From JAYKHL01 sp035284865 (GTDB lineage: Bacteria > Cyanobacteriota > Sericytochromatia > S15B-MN24 > JAQBPE01), in assembly GCA_035284865.1 (NCBI GenBank), contig JAYKHL010000005.1, forward strand, positions 1-29,284: a stretch of 29,284 nucleotides of DNA, given 5' to 3'. Below the pieces are notes generated by a model. That model saw nothing but the letters and a program-made list of their open reading frames with translations, made no database searches and was not told where the DNA came from. Position 1 is the first letter of the stretch; the number at the start of each line of letters is the position of its first letter. Positions 14,673 to 22,622 of this stretch are shown here, piece after piece. Made by a program: the position numbers and the translations under genes.

Positions 14673-15245
14673 TCAGCCCGTCTCTTCCTCCCCCCAGGGG
14701 GCCGGCCGCTCCCGGTCGCGCTGCAGCGCGGTCGTCACGGCGGGGTAGAGGTGCTCGACGGGGCAGCCCAGCCGCTGGGCGTGCTCCAGCGCGCTCCATG
14801 TCCGGCTCCCGCGCCGACCGTTCCAGCAGGCCAGCACGAAGGCCCCGTCGGCGAGCAGCGCCCGCTCCGTCTCGAGCCGCAGCGCCGCGTGCTCGTGGCG
14901 GGTGTGGGCGGGCCGGGCGAACAGCACCTGGTGCGCGTCGGCGCGGGCCAGGGCGCGCCGGGCCCAGGCCAGGATGGCCCGGGGTTCCTGGGCCTCGTCG
15001 GGCAGGGGGTGCGGCAGCACCACCTCCAGCCGCACGGGCAGCCCGGCGTCCCGGGCCCGCAGGGCCGCCGCCGCCGCCATCAGCGGGAAACCCGCCTCCA
15101 GGGTGCTGCGGACGCACAGCGGGCCTTGCGCCGCCCACCGCGCGAGGTGGCCCTGGATGGCCTCGATGGCCGGCACCCAGGCCATCGGGCGCCACAGCCC
15201 GCCCAGCCCGCCGGGCCCCTCTCCGATCGCCGCCACGATGCGCAT
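14673..15245 (-). CDS. SLOG/YpsA-like (DUF1273-type) nucleotide-binding protein
   Basis: 190 aa. The fold pattern is that of the SLOG superfamily (YpsA, DprA and LOG-related Rossmann-like proteins). An N-terminal strand with Gly-rich loop (MRIVAAIGEGPGGLGG) is followed by AGFPLMAAAAALRARDAGLPVRLEVVLPHPLPDE, a middle segment with Asp/His (DAHQVLFARP) and a C-terminal strand plus loop FVLACWNGRRGSRTWSALEHAQRLGCPVEHLYP. Such proteins bind nucleotides or nucleotide-derived ligands; many are uncharacterised. GGGAGGG lies 7 nt before ATG 15245; an in-frame GTG at 15251 is the alternative. Its promoter is at 15275-15304. It is transcribed toward tRNA-Trp. Confidence 0.7.
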   Translation of the reverse strand: MRIVAAIGEGPGGLGGLWRPMAWVPAIEAIQGHLARWAAQGPLCVRSTLEAGFPLMAAAAALRARDAGLPVRLEVVLPHPLPDEAQEPRAILAWARRALARADAHQVLFARPAHTRHEHAALRLETERALLADGAFVLACWNGRRGSRTWSALEHAQRLGCPVEHLYPAVTTALQRDRERPAPWGEEETG

Positions 15246-15274
15246 GGTCACGCCCTCCCTCGCGGGGTGCCTCC

Positions 15275-15304
15275 AGTATAGAAAATTTGTTCGACCCTGA
15301 TCAA
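15275..15304 (-). promoter_or_regulatory. Sigma-70-type promoter for the SLOG-like gene
   Basis: On the minus strand TTGATC (15304-15299), an 18-bp AT-rich spacer and TATACT (15280-15275) lie 30 bp upstream of the ATG at 15245. Confidence 0.65.
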
Positions 15305-15409
15305 GCCCCCGGTGTGCGGCCGATCACGGCCCGGGCCTGCCCCGCGGTGTGCGGCCTGGAAACAGGGGGCGCGTGTGGTAAGCTGGCGCTGCTGCCGGAG
15401 GAGACCCCG

Positions 15410-18034
15410 ATGCCGTCGCTGCACCTGCTGCCGTGGTCCCGGCTGGCGCCCCCCGAGGCGCTCGCCGGGCGTCGCGTGCTGACGCCCAACCCCCGGGCGG
15501 CGCGGGCGCTGAACGTCGAGGCCTGCTCGCTCGTCGACCTTGCCACCCGCCGGCTTCAGGAGGCGGCCGCGCCGCCCGTCGCGAGCCCGCTCGAAGCCCA
15601 GGCCTTGATGCTCGAGGCCGTCCGGCGCGCCTGGCCCGGCGGGCGGGACCCGGAGGGGCGCGCCCGGGGCGTCGCGCCCGTGGTCCGGGGCTGGCTGCGG
15701 GCGGGGGCGGACCTCGGCCTGATCGAGGCTGCCGGGCCGCCCCGCGCGCAGGCGATCGCGCGGATCGCCCGGGCCTACGTCGCGGCCCTCGTGGAGGCCG
15801 AGCGGCTCGACCCTGCGCAGGTGCTGCGGGCAGCGGCAGCGCTTCCGGGCCAGGAAGACGTGCTGGTCACCGGGTACCCCCGCCTGGGCTGGGACGAGGC
15901 AGCCTACGTGGAGGCCGTGGCGGGTCCGGCCTCGTGCGTGCTGCTGCCGGACGCCTGTGGCGAGGACGGCCGGCCGGAGCCTGCCTATGCCGGGAACCGC
16001 GCGCTCGCCGCACGCTGGCGGGCCGCCGACTGGGAGGTGATCGAGGCAGGGGCCGGCCCCGCCGTCGCGCCGGCCGTGCCCGTCACGGTGCGCTCCTACG
16101 CCGACGAGGAGGCCGAGCTGCGCGGGGCGCTCGCGGCCATCAAGGAGGCCCTGCTGGGGGGCCTGCGGCCCTCCGAGTGCGTCCTGGTGGCCCGGGACGA
16201 TGCGGCGATCGGCCCGCTGGCCCTGGCGGTTGCCCAGGAGTACGGCGTGCCGCTGCAGCTGCACCACCGCGTGCCGCTGCAGGAGACCCGCCTCGGCACC
16301 TGGCTGGAGGCGCTCCTGGCCGCGGCGGCCAAGGGCTTCGACCGGGACGCGACGCTGGCCCTGCTCGCACACCCGCTGACGGGCCTCGGGCTCCCGCAGG
16401 GCAGCAGCCTCGCGGCCCTGCGTGGGCAGGCCCTGGCGGGCGTGGACGACTGGCAGCAGGCGGGCGTGGCGCTCGGCCCGCTCATGCCGCCGGCCGGCCA
16501 GGCCCCCGCGGAGGCCTGGTGCCGCTGGCTGGCGGGGGCCCTCACGGCCGCGCGCGTCGGCGGGCAGGCGCGCCCCTGGGGGTCGGCGGTGCGCGCCCTG
16601 CAGGCGCTGCAGCGGGCCTTGCCAACGCTGGCCGAGGCCCCCGGGCCCCTGAGCCTGGAGGCCTTCGCGGCCCGGCTGCGCGAGCTGACGCGGCACCTCA
16701 CGGTGCCCTTCCGCCCCCACCGCGGGGGGGTGTCGCTGCACACGCCGCTCGCCCTGTTCGGCGCCCGCGTGCGCCGGGTCTTCGTCGTCGGGGTGGCCGA
16801 GGGGGTGCTGCCGGCGCCCGTCACCGACAGCCACGTGCTCGACTTCCACGACCTGGCCGCCCTGGCGGCCCTGGGCGTCCCCGTGGAGGACGCCGCCGGC
16901 GCGGCCGGCCGCGAGCTCACCAGCTTCGCCGCGCTGGCGGCCACCGCCACCGAGGCGCTGGTGCTCTCGTACCCGCGCATGCGCGGCGGCAAGCCCGCGC
17001 TGCCGAGCCCCTTCCTGGCGCCCTTCGAGGCCGCCGAGGCCGTCCGCCACGCCCAGCTGCTCGCGAGCCGCGAGGAACACCGGCGCCATGGGCTGGGGGG
17101 GCGCGCGCTCGGCGACGACCCCCTGGCCCCCGCGCTGGCGGCGGCGCTGGCGGCCGAGCTCGCCCGGGAGGGCGGCGAGCCCCACGGGCCCCACGAGGGG
17201 ATCAGCGGCGTGCCCGTGGACCCCGAGCGGCGGGTGTTCAGCGCCAGCCAGCTCACGACGCTCGGCCAGTGCGCCTTCCGCTGGTTCGCCAGCCATGGCC
17301 TGCGCCTCTTGCCGCCCGAGGACGAGGGCGATGCCCTCTCGGAGGCCCAGCGCGGCACGCTCTACCACAAGGCCCTGCAGCACGCCGTCGGGGGCGCCCT
17401 CGAGGCCCCCGAGCTGCGCGAGGCCACCGTGGCCCGCCTGACCGAGGCGCTCGAGCACGCGCGGGCGGACATGGCGATCCCCCCGGGGCCGGCCTGGGAG
17501 CGACAGGTGCCGGGCCACCTCCGCCTGCTGGAGGCGGCCGTCCGGGCCCCGGGCTTCCTCGCCGAGGGGGCCCGGCCGATCGCGTGCGAGGAGAGCTTCA
17601 CGGGGTCCTGGCGCGGCCTGCGCCTGACGGGCCGGATCGACCGCATCGACCGCGACGCCGCGGGGCGGCTCGTGCTCGTCGACTACAAGACCAGCGGGTC
17701 CACCCCGAAGGGCGCGCGGGATGCCGAGGAGCGGCTCCGGCTCGACCTCCAGCTGCCCATCTACGTCGAGGCCGCCGCCCCCGAGCTTTACCCGCAGCAC
17801 CCCGTGGGGGGGGCCGTGTACTACTCGCTGACCAAGGCCACGGCGCTCGACGTCCGGCTGCCCGCGGCCGAGGCCCTCGACGCCTTCGTCGCGGGCGTCC
17901 GCGCGCGGCTCGCGGCCGGGGCCTTTCCCGTCTCGCCCGACCCCAAGCGGGAGGCCTGCACCTGGTGCGACCACCAGCTCGTCTGTCGCATCGGGCCGGG
18001 CCACGAGCGCAAGCCGCAGGAGGGCTCCCCATGA
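15410..18034 (+). CDS. addB: AddB-like subunit of a helicase-nuclease (RecB-family nuclease domain)
   Basis: 874 aa. The C-terminal ~260 residues form a RecB-type PD-(D/E)XK nuclease: FSASQLTTLGQCAFRWF, GTLYHKALQHA, LTGRIDRID, VDYKTS (Asp758, Lys760) and LDLQLPIYV. Cys621 with Cys850, Cys853 and Cys859 (C-x2-C-x5-C) forms the typical AddB [4Fe-4S] set. The N-terminal two thirds are a divergent, inactivated UvrD-like helicase fold: the first strand reads RVLTPNPRAARAL with no Walker A Lys, as in AddB proteins. With AddA it should process DNA double-strand ends for recombination. It is shorter than B. subtilis AddB (over 1,100 aa). GGAGGAG precedes ATG 15410. The stop overlaps addA (ATGA). Confidence 0.88.
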   Translation: MPSLHLLPWSRLAPPEALAGRRVLTPNPRAARALNVEACSLVDLATRRLQEAAAPPVASPLEAQALMLEAVRRAWPGGRDPEGRARGVAPVVRGWLRAGADLGLIEAAGPPRAQAIARIARAYVAALVEAERLDPAQVLRAAAALPGQEDVLVTGYPRLGWDEAAYVEAVAGPASCVLLPDACGEDGRPEPAYAGNRALAARWRAADWEVIEAGAGPAVAPAVPVTVRSYADEEAELRGALAAIKEALLGGLRPSECVLVARDDAAIGPLALAVAQEYGVPLQLHHRVPLQETRLGTWLEALLAAAAKGFDRDATLALLAHPLTGLGLPQGSSLAALRGQALAGVDDWQQAGVALGPLMPPAGQAPAEAWCRWLAGALTAARVGGQARPWGSAVRALQALQRALPTLAEAPGPLSLEAFAARLRELTRHLTVPFRPHRGGVSLHTPLALFGARVRRVFVVGVAEGVLPAPVTDSHVLDFHDLAALAALGVPVEDAAGAAGRELTSFAALAATATEALVLSYPRMRGGKPALPSPFLAPFEAAEAVRHAQLLASREEHRRHGLGGRALGDDPLAPALAAALAAELAREGGEPHGPHEGISGVPVDPERRVFSASQLTTLGQCAFRWFASHGLRLLPPEDEGDALSEAQRGTLYHKALQHAVGGALEAPELREATVARLTEALEHARADMAIPPGPAWERQVPGHLRLLEAAVRAPGFLAEGARPIACEESFTGSWRGLRLTGRIDRIDRDAAGRLVLVDYKTSGSTPKGARDAEERLRLDLQLPIYVEAAAPELYPQHPVGGAVYYSLTKATALDVRLPAAEALDAFVAGVRARLAAGAFPVSPDPKREACTWCDHQLVCRIGPGHERKPQEGSP

Positions 18035-21000
18035 CCTGCCTCCCCGCGTCGGCCCCCGTCTGGGAGGCCGACGGCGACCTCGTCGTGACCGCCGGTGCCG
18101 GCGCGGGCAAGACCTACATGCTCCAGAAGCGGTTCGCGCACCACCTGGAGGTGGACGGCCTGAGCCCCCTCGCGATCGTCGCCGTCACCTTCACCGAGCT
18201 CGCCGCCGCCGAGCTGCGGGCGCGCGTGCGCGAGGAGGTGCGCGCCCGGGTGCTGGCGCGCCGGGCGCAAGGCCTCACGGGCGGCCCCCTCGACGCCCCG
18301 GGGCTGCTCGGCACGCTGGAGGCCGCGCCGATCAGCACCATCCACGCCCTGGCGGCCCGGATCTGCCGCGAGCACCCCGACGAGGCCGAGGTGCCGCGCG
18401 AGTTCGCGATCCTCGACGAGCGCGACGGCGTGCTCTGGCAGGCCGAGCACCTCGAGGCGGCCCTCGCCGCCCTGCCCCCCGCGCTGTTCGAGCACCTGCC
18501 GTGGGCCAAGGCGCGCGCCGTCCTCGCGGCGCTGCTGCGCGACCCTCACCTCACGGCGCAGGCGCTCCGCGTGCCGCTGCCCGACCTCGCCGCCGACGCC
18601 AGCGAGGCCGACCACCGCCTCGCGGCCGTGCTGCCCGTGCTGCGCGAGGCCTGGGACCAGGTCTCGGCCGGCTTGCGGGCCGAGAAGATGCGCCAGCGAC
18701 GCCTCGACTACGCCGACCTCGAGCTCGGGGCGCTGCGGGCGCTGTCGCACGACGCGGTGCGGGCCTACTACCACGCCCGCTGGCGGGCCGTGATCGTGGA
18801 CGAGTTCCAGGACACCAACCCGGTGCAGGCTGAGCTGCTGCGGCACCTCACGGCGCCCCGCGACGGCACGCGGGCGCGCCTGACGATCGTGGGGGACGAG
18901 AAGCAGTCGATCTTCGGCTTCCGGCGCGCCGATCCCCGCGTCTTCCAGGACTTCCAGGCGGACCTCGCGGCCCGCGGCCGCGTCGGCGAGCTCGCCGAGA
19001 GCCGGCGCACCCACGCGCCCCTGATGGCCCTGCTCAACGCCGTCTGCGGCCCGCTGCTGCCAGGCGTCCGCGTGGCCATGGGGGCCACGCGCCAGGCGGC
19101 CCCCGCCCCGGCGCCTCACCTCGAGGTGCTCGTCCTCGACGCCGCCGCCCGCGGCCGGGGGGCCCTGCCGGCCGAGCTGCGCCGCCGCCTGGAGGCCGAC
19201 CGGCTGGCGCGCCATCTGCGGGCCATGCTGGACCGCCAGCCGGCCTTCCCGGTGCACGACCGCCACGCCGAGCGGCGGGGCGACGGGCCCGCCACCCGCC
19301 CGCTGACGTGCGCGGACATCGCGGTGCTGGCGCGGTCCTGGTCCTCCCTGGAGGTCATCGGGGAGGCCCTCGCCGCGCAGGGCCTCCCGGCGGTCCAGAC
19401 GCGGGGCGGCAACCTGCTCGAGACCCGCGAGGCGCTCGACGCCCTGGCGCTGCTGACGTGGCTGGCCCGTCCGGCCGAGGACCAGGCCCTCGTGGCGGTG
19501 CTGCGCAGCCCCTTCTTCGCCGTGGACGACGGCCAGCTGGCCCGCCTGGCCGCCCAGCTGCCGCCGCGGCCCACCGACGAGGCGCAGGCGGCCGGGGCGC
19601 CGCCGCGGCCCACCGACGAGGCGCAGGCGGACAGGACGCCGCCGCGGCCCACCGACCAGAAGCAGGCGGCCAGGACGTCGGCGCCGGAGCGGCCGCGCCG
19701 GGCCTGGGGGGCCTGGTGGCAGGCCATCGAGCACTCGCCGGACGGGGCCTGGCAGGCCATCCGGGACGTGCTGCGGGGCTGGCTGGCCGCCCGCCGGACG
19801 CTGGCGCCCTCGGCCCTGCTCGCCCGGGCGGACCATGACCGCGGGTACACGGCCGTCGCGGCCACCATGCCCGGTGGCCGGCGGCGGCTGGCGGACTGGC
19901 AGGGGGTGGTCGCCCTCGTGCGGGACCTCGAGCGGGGCACCGAGGACGTGGGCGTCGTCGTGCGCCGGCTGCGCCAGCTGCTGGCGGCGGGCGTCACGAT
20001 CGAGCGCCCGCCGCTCGAGGCTGGCGAGGCCATCAGCCTGCTCACGATCCACGCGGCCAAGGGGCTCGAGTGGCCGGTGGTCGCCGTGGTCGACCTCGCG
20101 CGGGCCAACCCGAACGACGTGTCGGAGGTCCGCCTCGACGCGGAGCTGGGCGTCGCGCTGCGGCTCGGGGGCAGCGACAGCGAGGACACCACGCCTGCCC
20201 GCTTCCGGGCGCTCGGCGAGCAGCGCAAGGCGGCCGAGGCGGAGGAGCGTCGCCGCCTGCTGTACGTGGCGCTCACGCGCGCCCGCGACCACCTCGTCCT
20301 CAGCGCCGCGGCCCGCAAGGGGCCCCTGCTCGACCTGCTGGCGCCCGGCGTGCAGGCGGCCGGCCTTGCCCCCGCCCTGGCCCGGCCGGAGCTGGCCCGC
20401 GGGCGGCCCCCGGAGCTGCCCCCCCATGCCTGGCCCCAGGGCCTGCCGGCGCTGCTCGAGGCCTGCGGGCCCGGCCTCGAGGAGCTCCCCGTGACGGCCC
20501 TCGCCGAGTACGCGCGCTGCCCGGCCCGCTTCCGGTTCAGCATCGTGGAGCGGCACCCGCCGGAGGCCCCGCCCGGGGCGGCGGGCAGCCCCCAGCGCGT
20601 CCACCCTGCGGCGCTGGGCACCCTCGTGCATGCGGCGCTGGAGCACGACGTGCGCGACCCCGAGGCGCTGGCCCGGCTCGCGTCCCGCCTGGGCTCCCCG
20701 CTGGCCGGCGACGCGACGGCGCTGGGGGAGGCGGCCGCGCTGGTGGCGCGCTTCCACGCGGCGCCGGCCTTCGCCGCGCTGGACGCCCCGCGGCTGCGGC
20801 AGGAGGTCCCCTTCCGGAAGGCCCTCGGGCCGCTGGAGCTGGTGGGCAAGATCGACGCGGTGGGGCCGGACTTCGTGCTCGACTACAAGACGGACCGGGA
20901 GGTGAACCCCGACCACCACCTGCTGCAGCTGGCCGTGTACGCCTGGGCTGCCGGCGTGGGGACCGCCTGCCTCGCCTTCGTGCGGCACGACCACCTGCAC

Positions 21001-21246
21001 CGCTTCGACGCGACGGCGCTCGAGGGCGGCCTCGCCCGGGCGCAGGCGCTCGTGGAGGCGATCGCCCGCGGGGACTTCGCGGCGCGGCCCACGCGGGAGG
21101 CCTGCGGGGAGTGCCCCTACGTGCGGCTGTGCGAGGCGTGCCACCCGGAGGTGCAGGCGATGGCGGTCGCGCAGGACGACGCCTCCTGCTTGTGGCAGGA
21201 GGCGCTCGAGATCGACGAGCCGGGGGAGGTCGCCGCCGCTATGTGA
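18031..21246 (+). CDS. addA: AddA-like helicase-nuclease subunit
   Basis: 1071 aa. All UvrD/RecB superfamily 1 motifs are visible: Walker A GAGAGKT (Lys27), Ia VTFTELAAAELRAR, II VDEFQDTNPVQ (Asp257, Glu258), III IVGDEKQSIFGFRRADPRVF, V LTIHAAKGLEWPVV, VI VALTRARDHLVLSA. The C-terminal nuclease has GTLVHAALEHD, LVGKIDAVG, LDYKTD (Asp951, Lys953) and LLQLAVYAW. It unwinds and degrades duplex DNA from breaks together with AddB. A Cys-rich segment (CGECPYVRLCEAC) follows the nuclease. In the 2B region, after LRSPFFAVDDGQLARLAAQL, sits an in-frame triple 13-residue repeat (19561-19677). The ATG at 18031 overlaps the addB stop, with AGGAGGG 7 nt upstream. Confidence 0.93.
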   Translation: MTCLPASAPVWEADGDLVVTAGAGAGKTYMLQKRFAHHLEVDGLSPLAIVAVTFTELAAAELRARVREEVRARVLARRAQGLTGGPLDAPGLLGTLEAAPISTIHALAARICREHPDEAEVPREFAILDERDGVLWQAEHLEAALAALPPALFEHLPWAKARAVLAALLRDPHLTAQALRVPLPDLAADASEADHRLAAVLPVLREAWDQVSAGLRAEKMRQRRLDYADLELGALRALSHDAVRAYYHARWRAVIVDEFQDTNPVQAELLRHLTAPRDGTRARLTIVGDEKQSIFGFRRADPRVFQDFQADLAARGRVGELAESRRTHAPLMALLNAVCGPLLPGVRVAMGATRQAAPAPAPHLEVLVLDAAARGRGALPAELRRRLEADRLARHLRAMLDRQPAFPVHDRHAERRGDGPATRPLTCADIAVLARSWSSLEVIGEALAAQGLPAVQTRGGNLLETREALDALALLTWLARPAEDQALVAVLRSPFFAVDDGQLARLAAQLPPRPTDEAQAAGAPPRPTDEAQADRTPPRPTDQKQAARTSAPERPRRAWGAWWQAIEHSPDGAWQAIRDVLRGWLAARRTLAPSALLARADHDRGYTAVAATMPGGRRRLADWQGVVALVRDLERGTEDVGVVVRRLRQLLAAGVTIERPPLEAGEAISLLTIHAAKGLEWPVVAVVDLARANPNDVSEVRLDAELGVALRLGGSDSEDTTPARFRALGEQRKAAEAEERRRLLYVALTRARDHLVLSAAARKGPLLDLLAPGVQAAGLAPALARPELARGRPPELPPHAWPQGLPALLEACGPGLEELPVTALAEYARCPARFRFSIVERHPPEAPPGAAGSPQRVHPAALGTLVHAALEHDVRDPEALARLASRLGSPLAGDATALGEAAALVARFHAAPAFAALDAPRLRQEVPFRKALGPLELVGKIDAVGPDFVLDYKTDREVNPDHHLLQLAVYAWAAGVGTACLAFVRHDHLHRFDATALEGGLARAQALVEAIARGDFAARPTREACGECPYVRLCEACHPEVQAMAVAQDDASCLWQEALEIDEPGEVAAAM
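19561..19677 (+). repeat. Three in-frame 39-bp tandem repeats inside addA
   Basis: Units at 19561-19599, 19600-19638 and 19639-19677 each begin CCGCCGCGGCCCACCGAC and encode PPRPTDEAQAAGA, PPRPTDEAQADRT and PPRPTDQKQAART. Differences between units are few, indicating recent expansion. The Pro/Thr/Asp/Gln-rich product is probably a flexible surface linker in the helicase 2B region. Confidence 0.9.
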
Positions 21247-21248
21247 AC

Positions 21249-21265
21249 CGGCGCGCCCGGCGCCG
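21249..21265. terminator. GC-rich hairpin between convergent addA and the Tyr/Pro-rich gene
   Basis: CGGCGC (21249-21254) and GCGCCG (21260-21265) form a perfect 6-bp stem around a 5-nt loop right after the addA stop. There is no T-tract on either side, so a terminator role is only suggested by position. Confidence 0.3.
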
Positions 21266-21275
21266 GGGGAGGTCC

Positions 21276-21701
21276 CTACCTCGGGTAGCCTGGGTAGGTG
21301 GGGTAGGTGGGGTAGCCGGGCTGGTAGCCATAGCCGGGATCGAAAATGGCCCGCAGGCCGCGGCCGAGGGCCCGCCCGACGGTGGCCACCAGCTCCCAGG
21401 CCACGCCGAGGATCGCGAGGGTGGCGCTGCCGGCCCAGCGCAGGATCGTGCCGGCCGCCTGGGCCGTCACGAGGAGCACCTCCCCGACGCCGCGGAAGAT
21501 GAGCGACAGGCCGTTGCCCAGGCTGGGGCCGGGCTGCACGGGGTAGGCGGGGTAGCCAGGGTAGTACGTGGCGGCCGGCCGGGGGGCAGCGGCCACGGTC
21601 GATCCGGCCGCCGCCGGTCCGGCCGTGGGCCGGCGGGGCCCCACGGGGGCTGTCGTCAGGGAACGGATGGGGTTCACGCTCGGGGTCATGGCGGTGCTCA
21701 C
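21276..21701 (-). CDS. Small membrane-associated protein with Tyr/Pro/Gly-rich ends
   Basis: 141 aa. A central ~70-residue block (LSLIFRGVGEVLLVTAQAAGTILRWAGSATLAILGVAWELVATVGRALGRGLRAIFD) is helical and amphipathic to hydrophobic. It is flanked by YYPGYPAYPVQPGPS on one side and by a C-terminal run of GYP/TYP units (PGYPTYPTYPGYPR) on the other. The N-terminal ~40 residues are Ala/Pro/Thr-rich. It is probably an envelope- or membrane-bound structural protein, but no family is recognised. The start is uncertain: GTG 21701 gives the full frame, ATG 21689 is possible, and neither has a clear ribosome-binding site. It is divergent from the DUF2256 gene. Confidence 0.6.
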   Translation of the reverse strand: MSTAMTPSVNPIRSLTTAPVGPRRPTAGPAAAGSTVAAAPRPAATYYPGYPAYPVQPGPSLGNGLSLIFRGVGEVLLVTAQAAGTILRWAGSATLAILGVAWELVATVGRALGRGLRAIFDPGYGYQPGYPTYPTYPGYPR

Positions 21702-21770
21702 TGCAGGGTGGACAAGGGGGTTGTGGCCGTGGGCGGTTCCCGGGTGGTTCCACGATCGCGCTGGCTTGGT

Positions 21771-21776
21771 TATGCT
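21771..21776 (+). promoter_or_regulatory. -10 element (TATGCT) of the DUF2256 gene
   Basis: TATGCT at 21771-21776 predicts a transcript start near 21783 and a ~23-nt leader that contains AAGGAGG. The -35 region is poor. Confidence 0.4.
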
Positions 21777-21805
21777 TTGATAAATTCGACCTTAAGGAGG
21801 GCCCG

Positions 21806-21967
21806 GTGCGGGGCGTGGACAGGCGCGATTTGCCCGAGAAGGTGTGCCCGGTGTGCGGGCGCCCGTTCACGTGGCGCAAGAAGTGGGAACGCGTGTGGGA
21901 CGAGGTCCGCTACTGCTCGGAGCGGTGCAGGCGGCGGCGACGCCCCTCCCTGCCCGGACCTTCATGA
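21806..21967 (+). CDS. DUF2256 family zinc-knuckle protein
   Basis: 53 aa from GTG 21806, with AAGGAGG (21794-21800) at 5-nt spacing. The sequence LPEKVCPVCGRPFTWRKKWERVWDEVRYCSERCRRRR is the DUF2256 signature: a CPVCGRPF knuckle, a conserved W-K-K-W-x-x-x-W block and a C-terminal YCSxRC pair, together a four-Cys zinc site. The function is unknown; the family is common in cyanobacteria and proteobacteria. The last 6 bp overlap the 3' end of the convergent CoiA-like gene. A very short gene, easily missed by automated calls. Confidence 0.9.
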   Translation: MRGVDRRDLPEKVCPVCGRPFTWRKKWERVWDEVRYCSERCRRRRRPSLPGPS

Positions 21968-22594
21968 AGATGGGCCTGTCGTCGGCGGCCTGTTGGCGTG
22001 CCCGCAGGCCGGGCAGCGCCAGGGGTTGAAGTGATCCTCGACGGGCACGAGCGCTGCGCGGTGCCCACCGGCAAGGGGGCCGAGCACCTGGGCGACGGCC
22101 ACCGCGATCCAGGGTCGACCGGCGAGGGCAGCCCGGGCCCCGGGCCCGATGGGCGCGGCCTCGACCAGCTGGATGACGGCCCGGAGGGTGCCGGCCTCAT
22201 CGTGGACCCCGAGATCGCCCAGCAGCCCGCCGCCGAGGTCCACGTCCCGCCGCACGCGCAGCACCCGGCCGCCGGCGCGGAGGGGTTGCAGGCGGGTGGC
22301 GCCACAAGCGCCGCAAGCCCGGGCGACGGCGAGGTCCTCCCGGGCCTCCACGGCGCCGGCCAGCCACGCCGCTGCGCGCGCGTGGGGTGGGGGCTCCGGC
22401 TCCACGCCCCGCGTGTAGGGGCACGTGGCCACGAAGTCCTGGTGCACCCAGAGCGCCTTGCCACCCTGAAAGTGCAATGCCTGCACGGGTTCGTCGCACG
22501 CGGGGCAGGCGTAGGCCACGCCGCCCTGGGCTGCCGCAGCGACCACGGGGGTGCCGGCGGCGTCGAGGGCGTGGGGGATCGGACGGGGGGGCAT
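21962..22594 (-). CDS. Zinc-ribbon protein with CoiA-like nuclease resemblance
   Basis: 210 aa with three Cys pairs: YACPACDEPV near residue 30, ACGACGATRL near 93, and a C-terminal WRCPACGHANR. The first knuckle followed by ALHFQGGKALWVHQD, then the segment VLRVRRDVDLGGG...AVIQLVEAAPI, follows the order seen in CoiA-like competence and restriction-associated proteins (CPxCxxPV, HF.H, RxDV, IE/IQ), whose middle region is a PD-(D/E)XK-type nuclease. Here the usual acidic residue of the IEI motif reads IQLVE, so catalytic activity is uncertain. CGGAGCG precedes the ATG at 22594. The function is unassigned; a DNA- or RNA-binding role fits the zinc ribbons. Confidence 0.65.
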   Translation of the reverse strand: MPPRPIPHALDAAGTPVVAAAAQGGVAYACPACDEPVQALHFQGGKALWVHQDFVATCPYTRGVEPEPPPHARAAAWLAGAVEAREDLAVARACGACGATRLQPLRAGGRVLRVRRDVDLGGGLLGDLGVHDEAGTLRAVIQLVEAAPIGPGARAALAGRPWIAVAVAQVLGPLAGGHRAALVPVEDHFNPWRCPACGHANRPPTTGPSS

Positions 22595-22622
22595 GGGGCG
22601 CTCCGGGCGAGTCGCCTCGATT

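Noticed and set aside
17821..21879. 1352-codon minus-strand open frame antisense to addA
   Set aside because: Open only because stops are rare at this GC content; composition is His/Arg/Gly-rich with no motif, and the opposite strand carries every helicase and nuclease motif.
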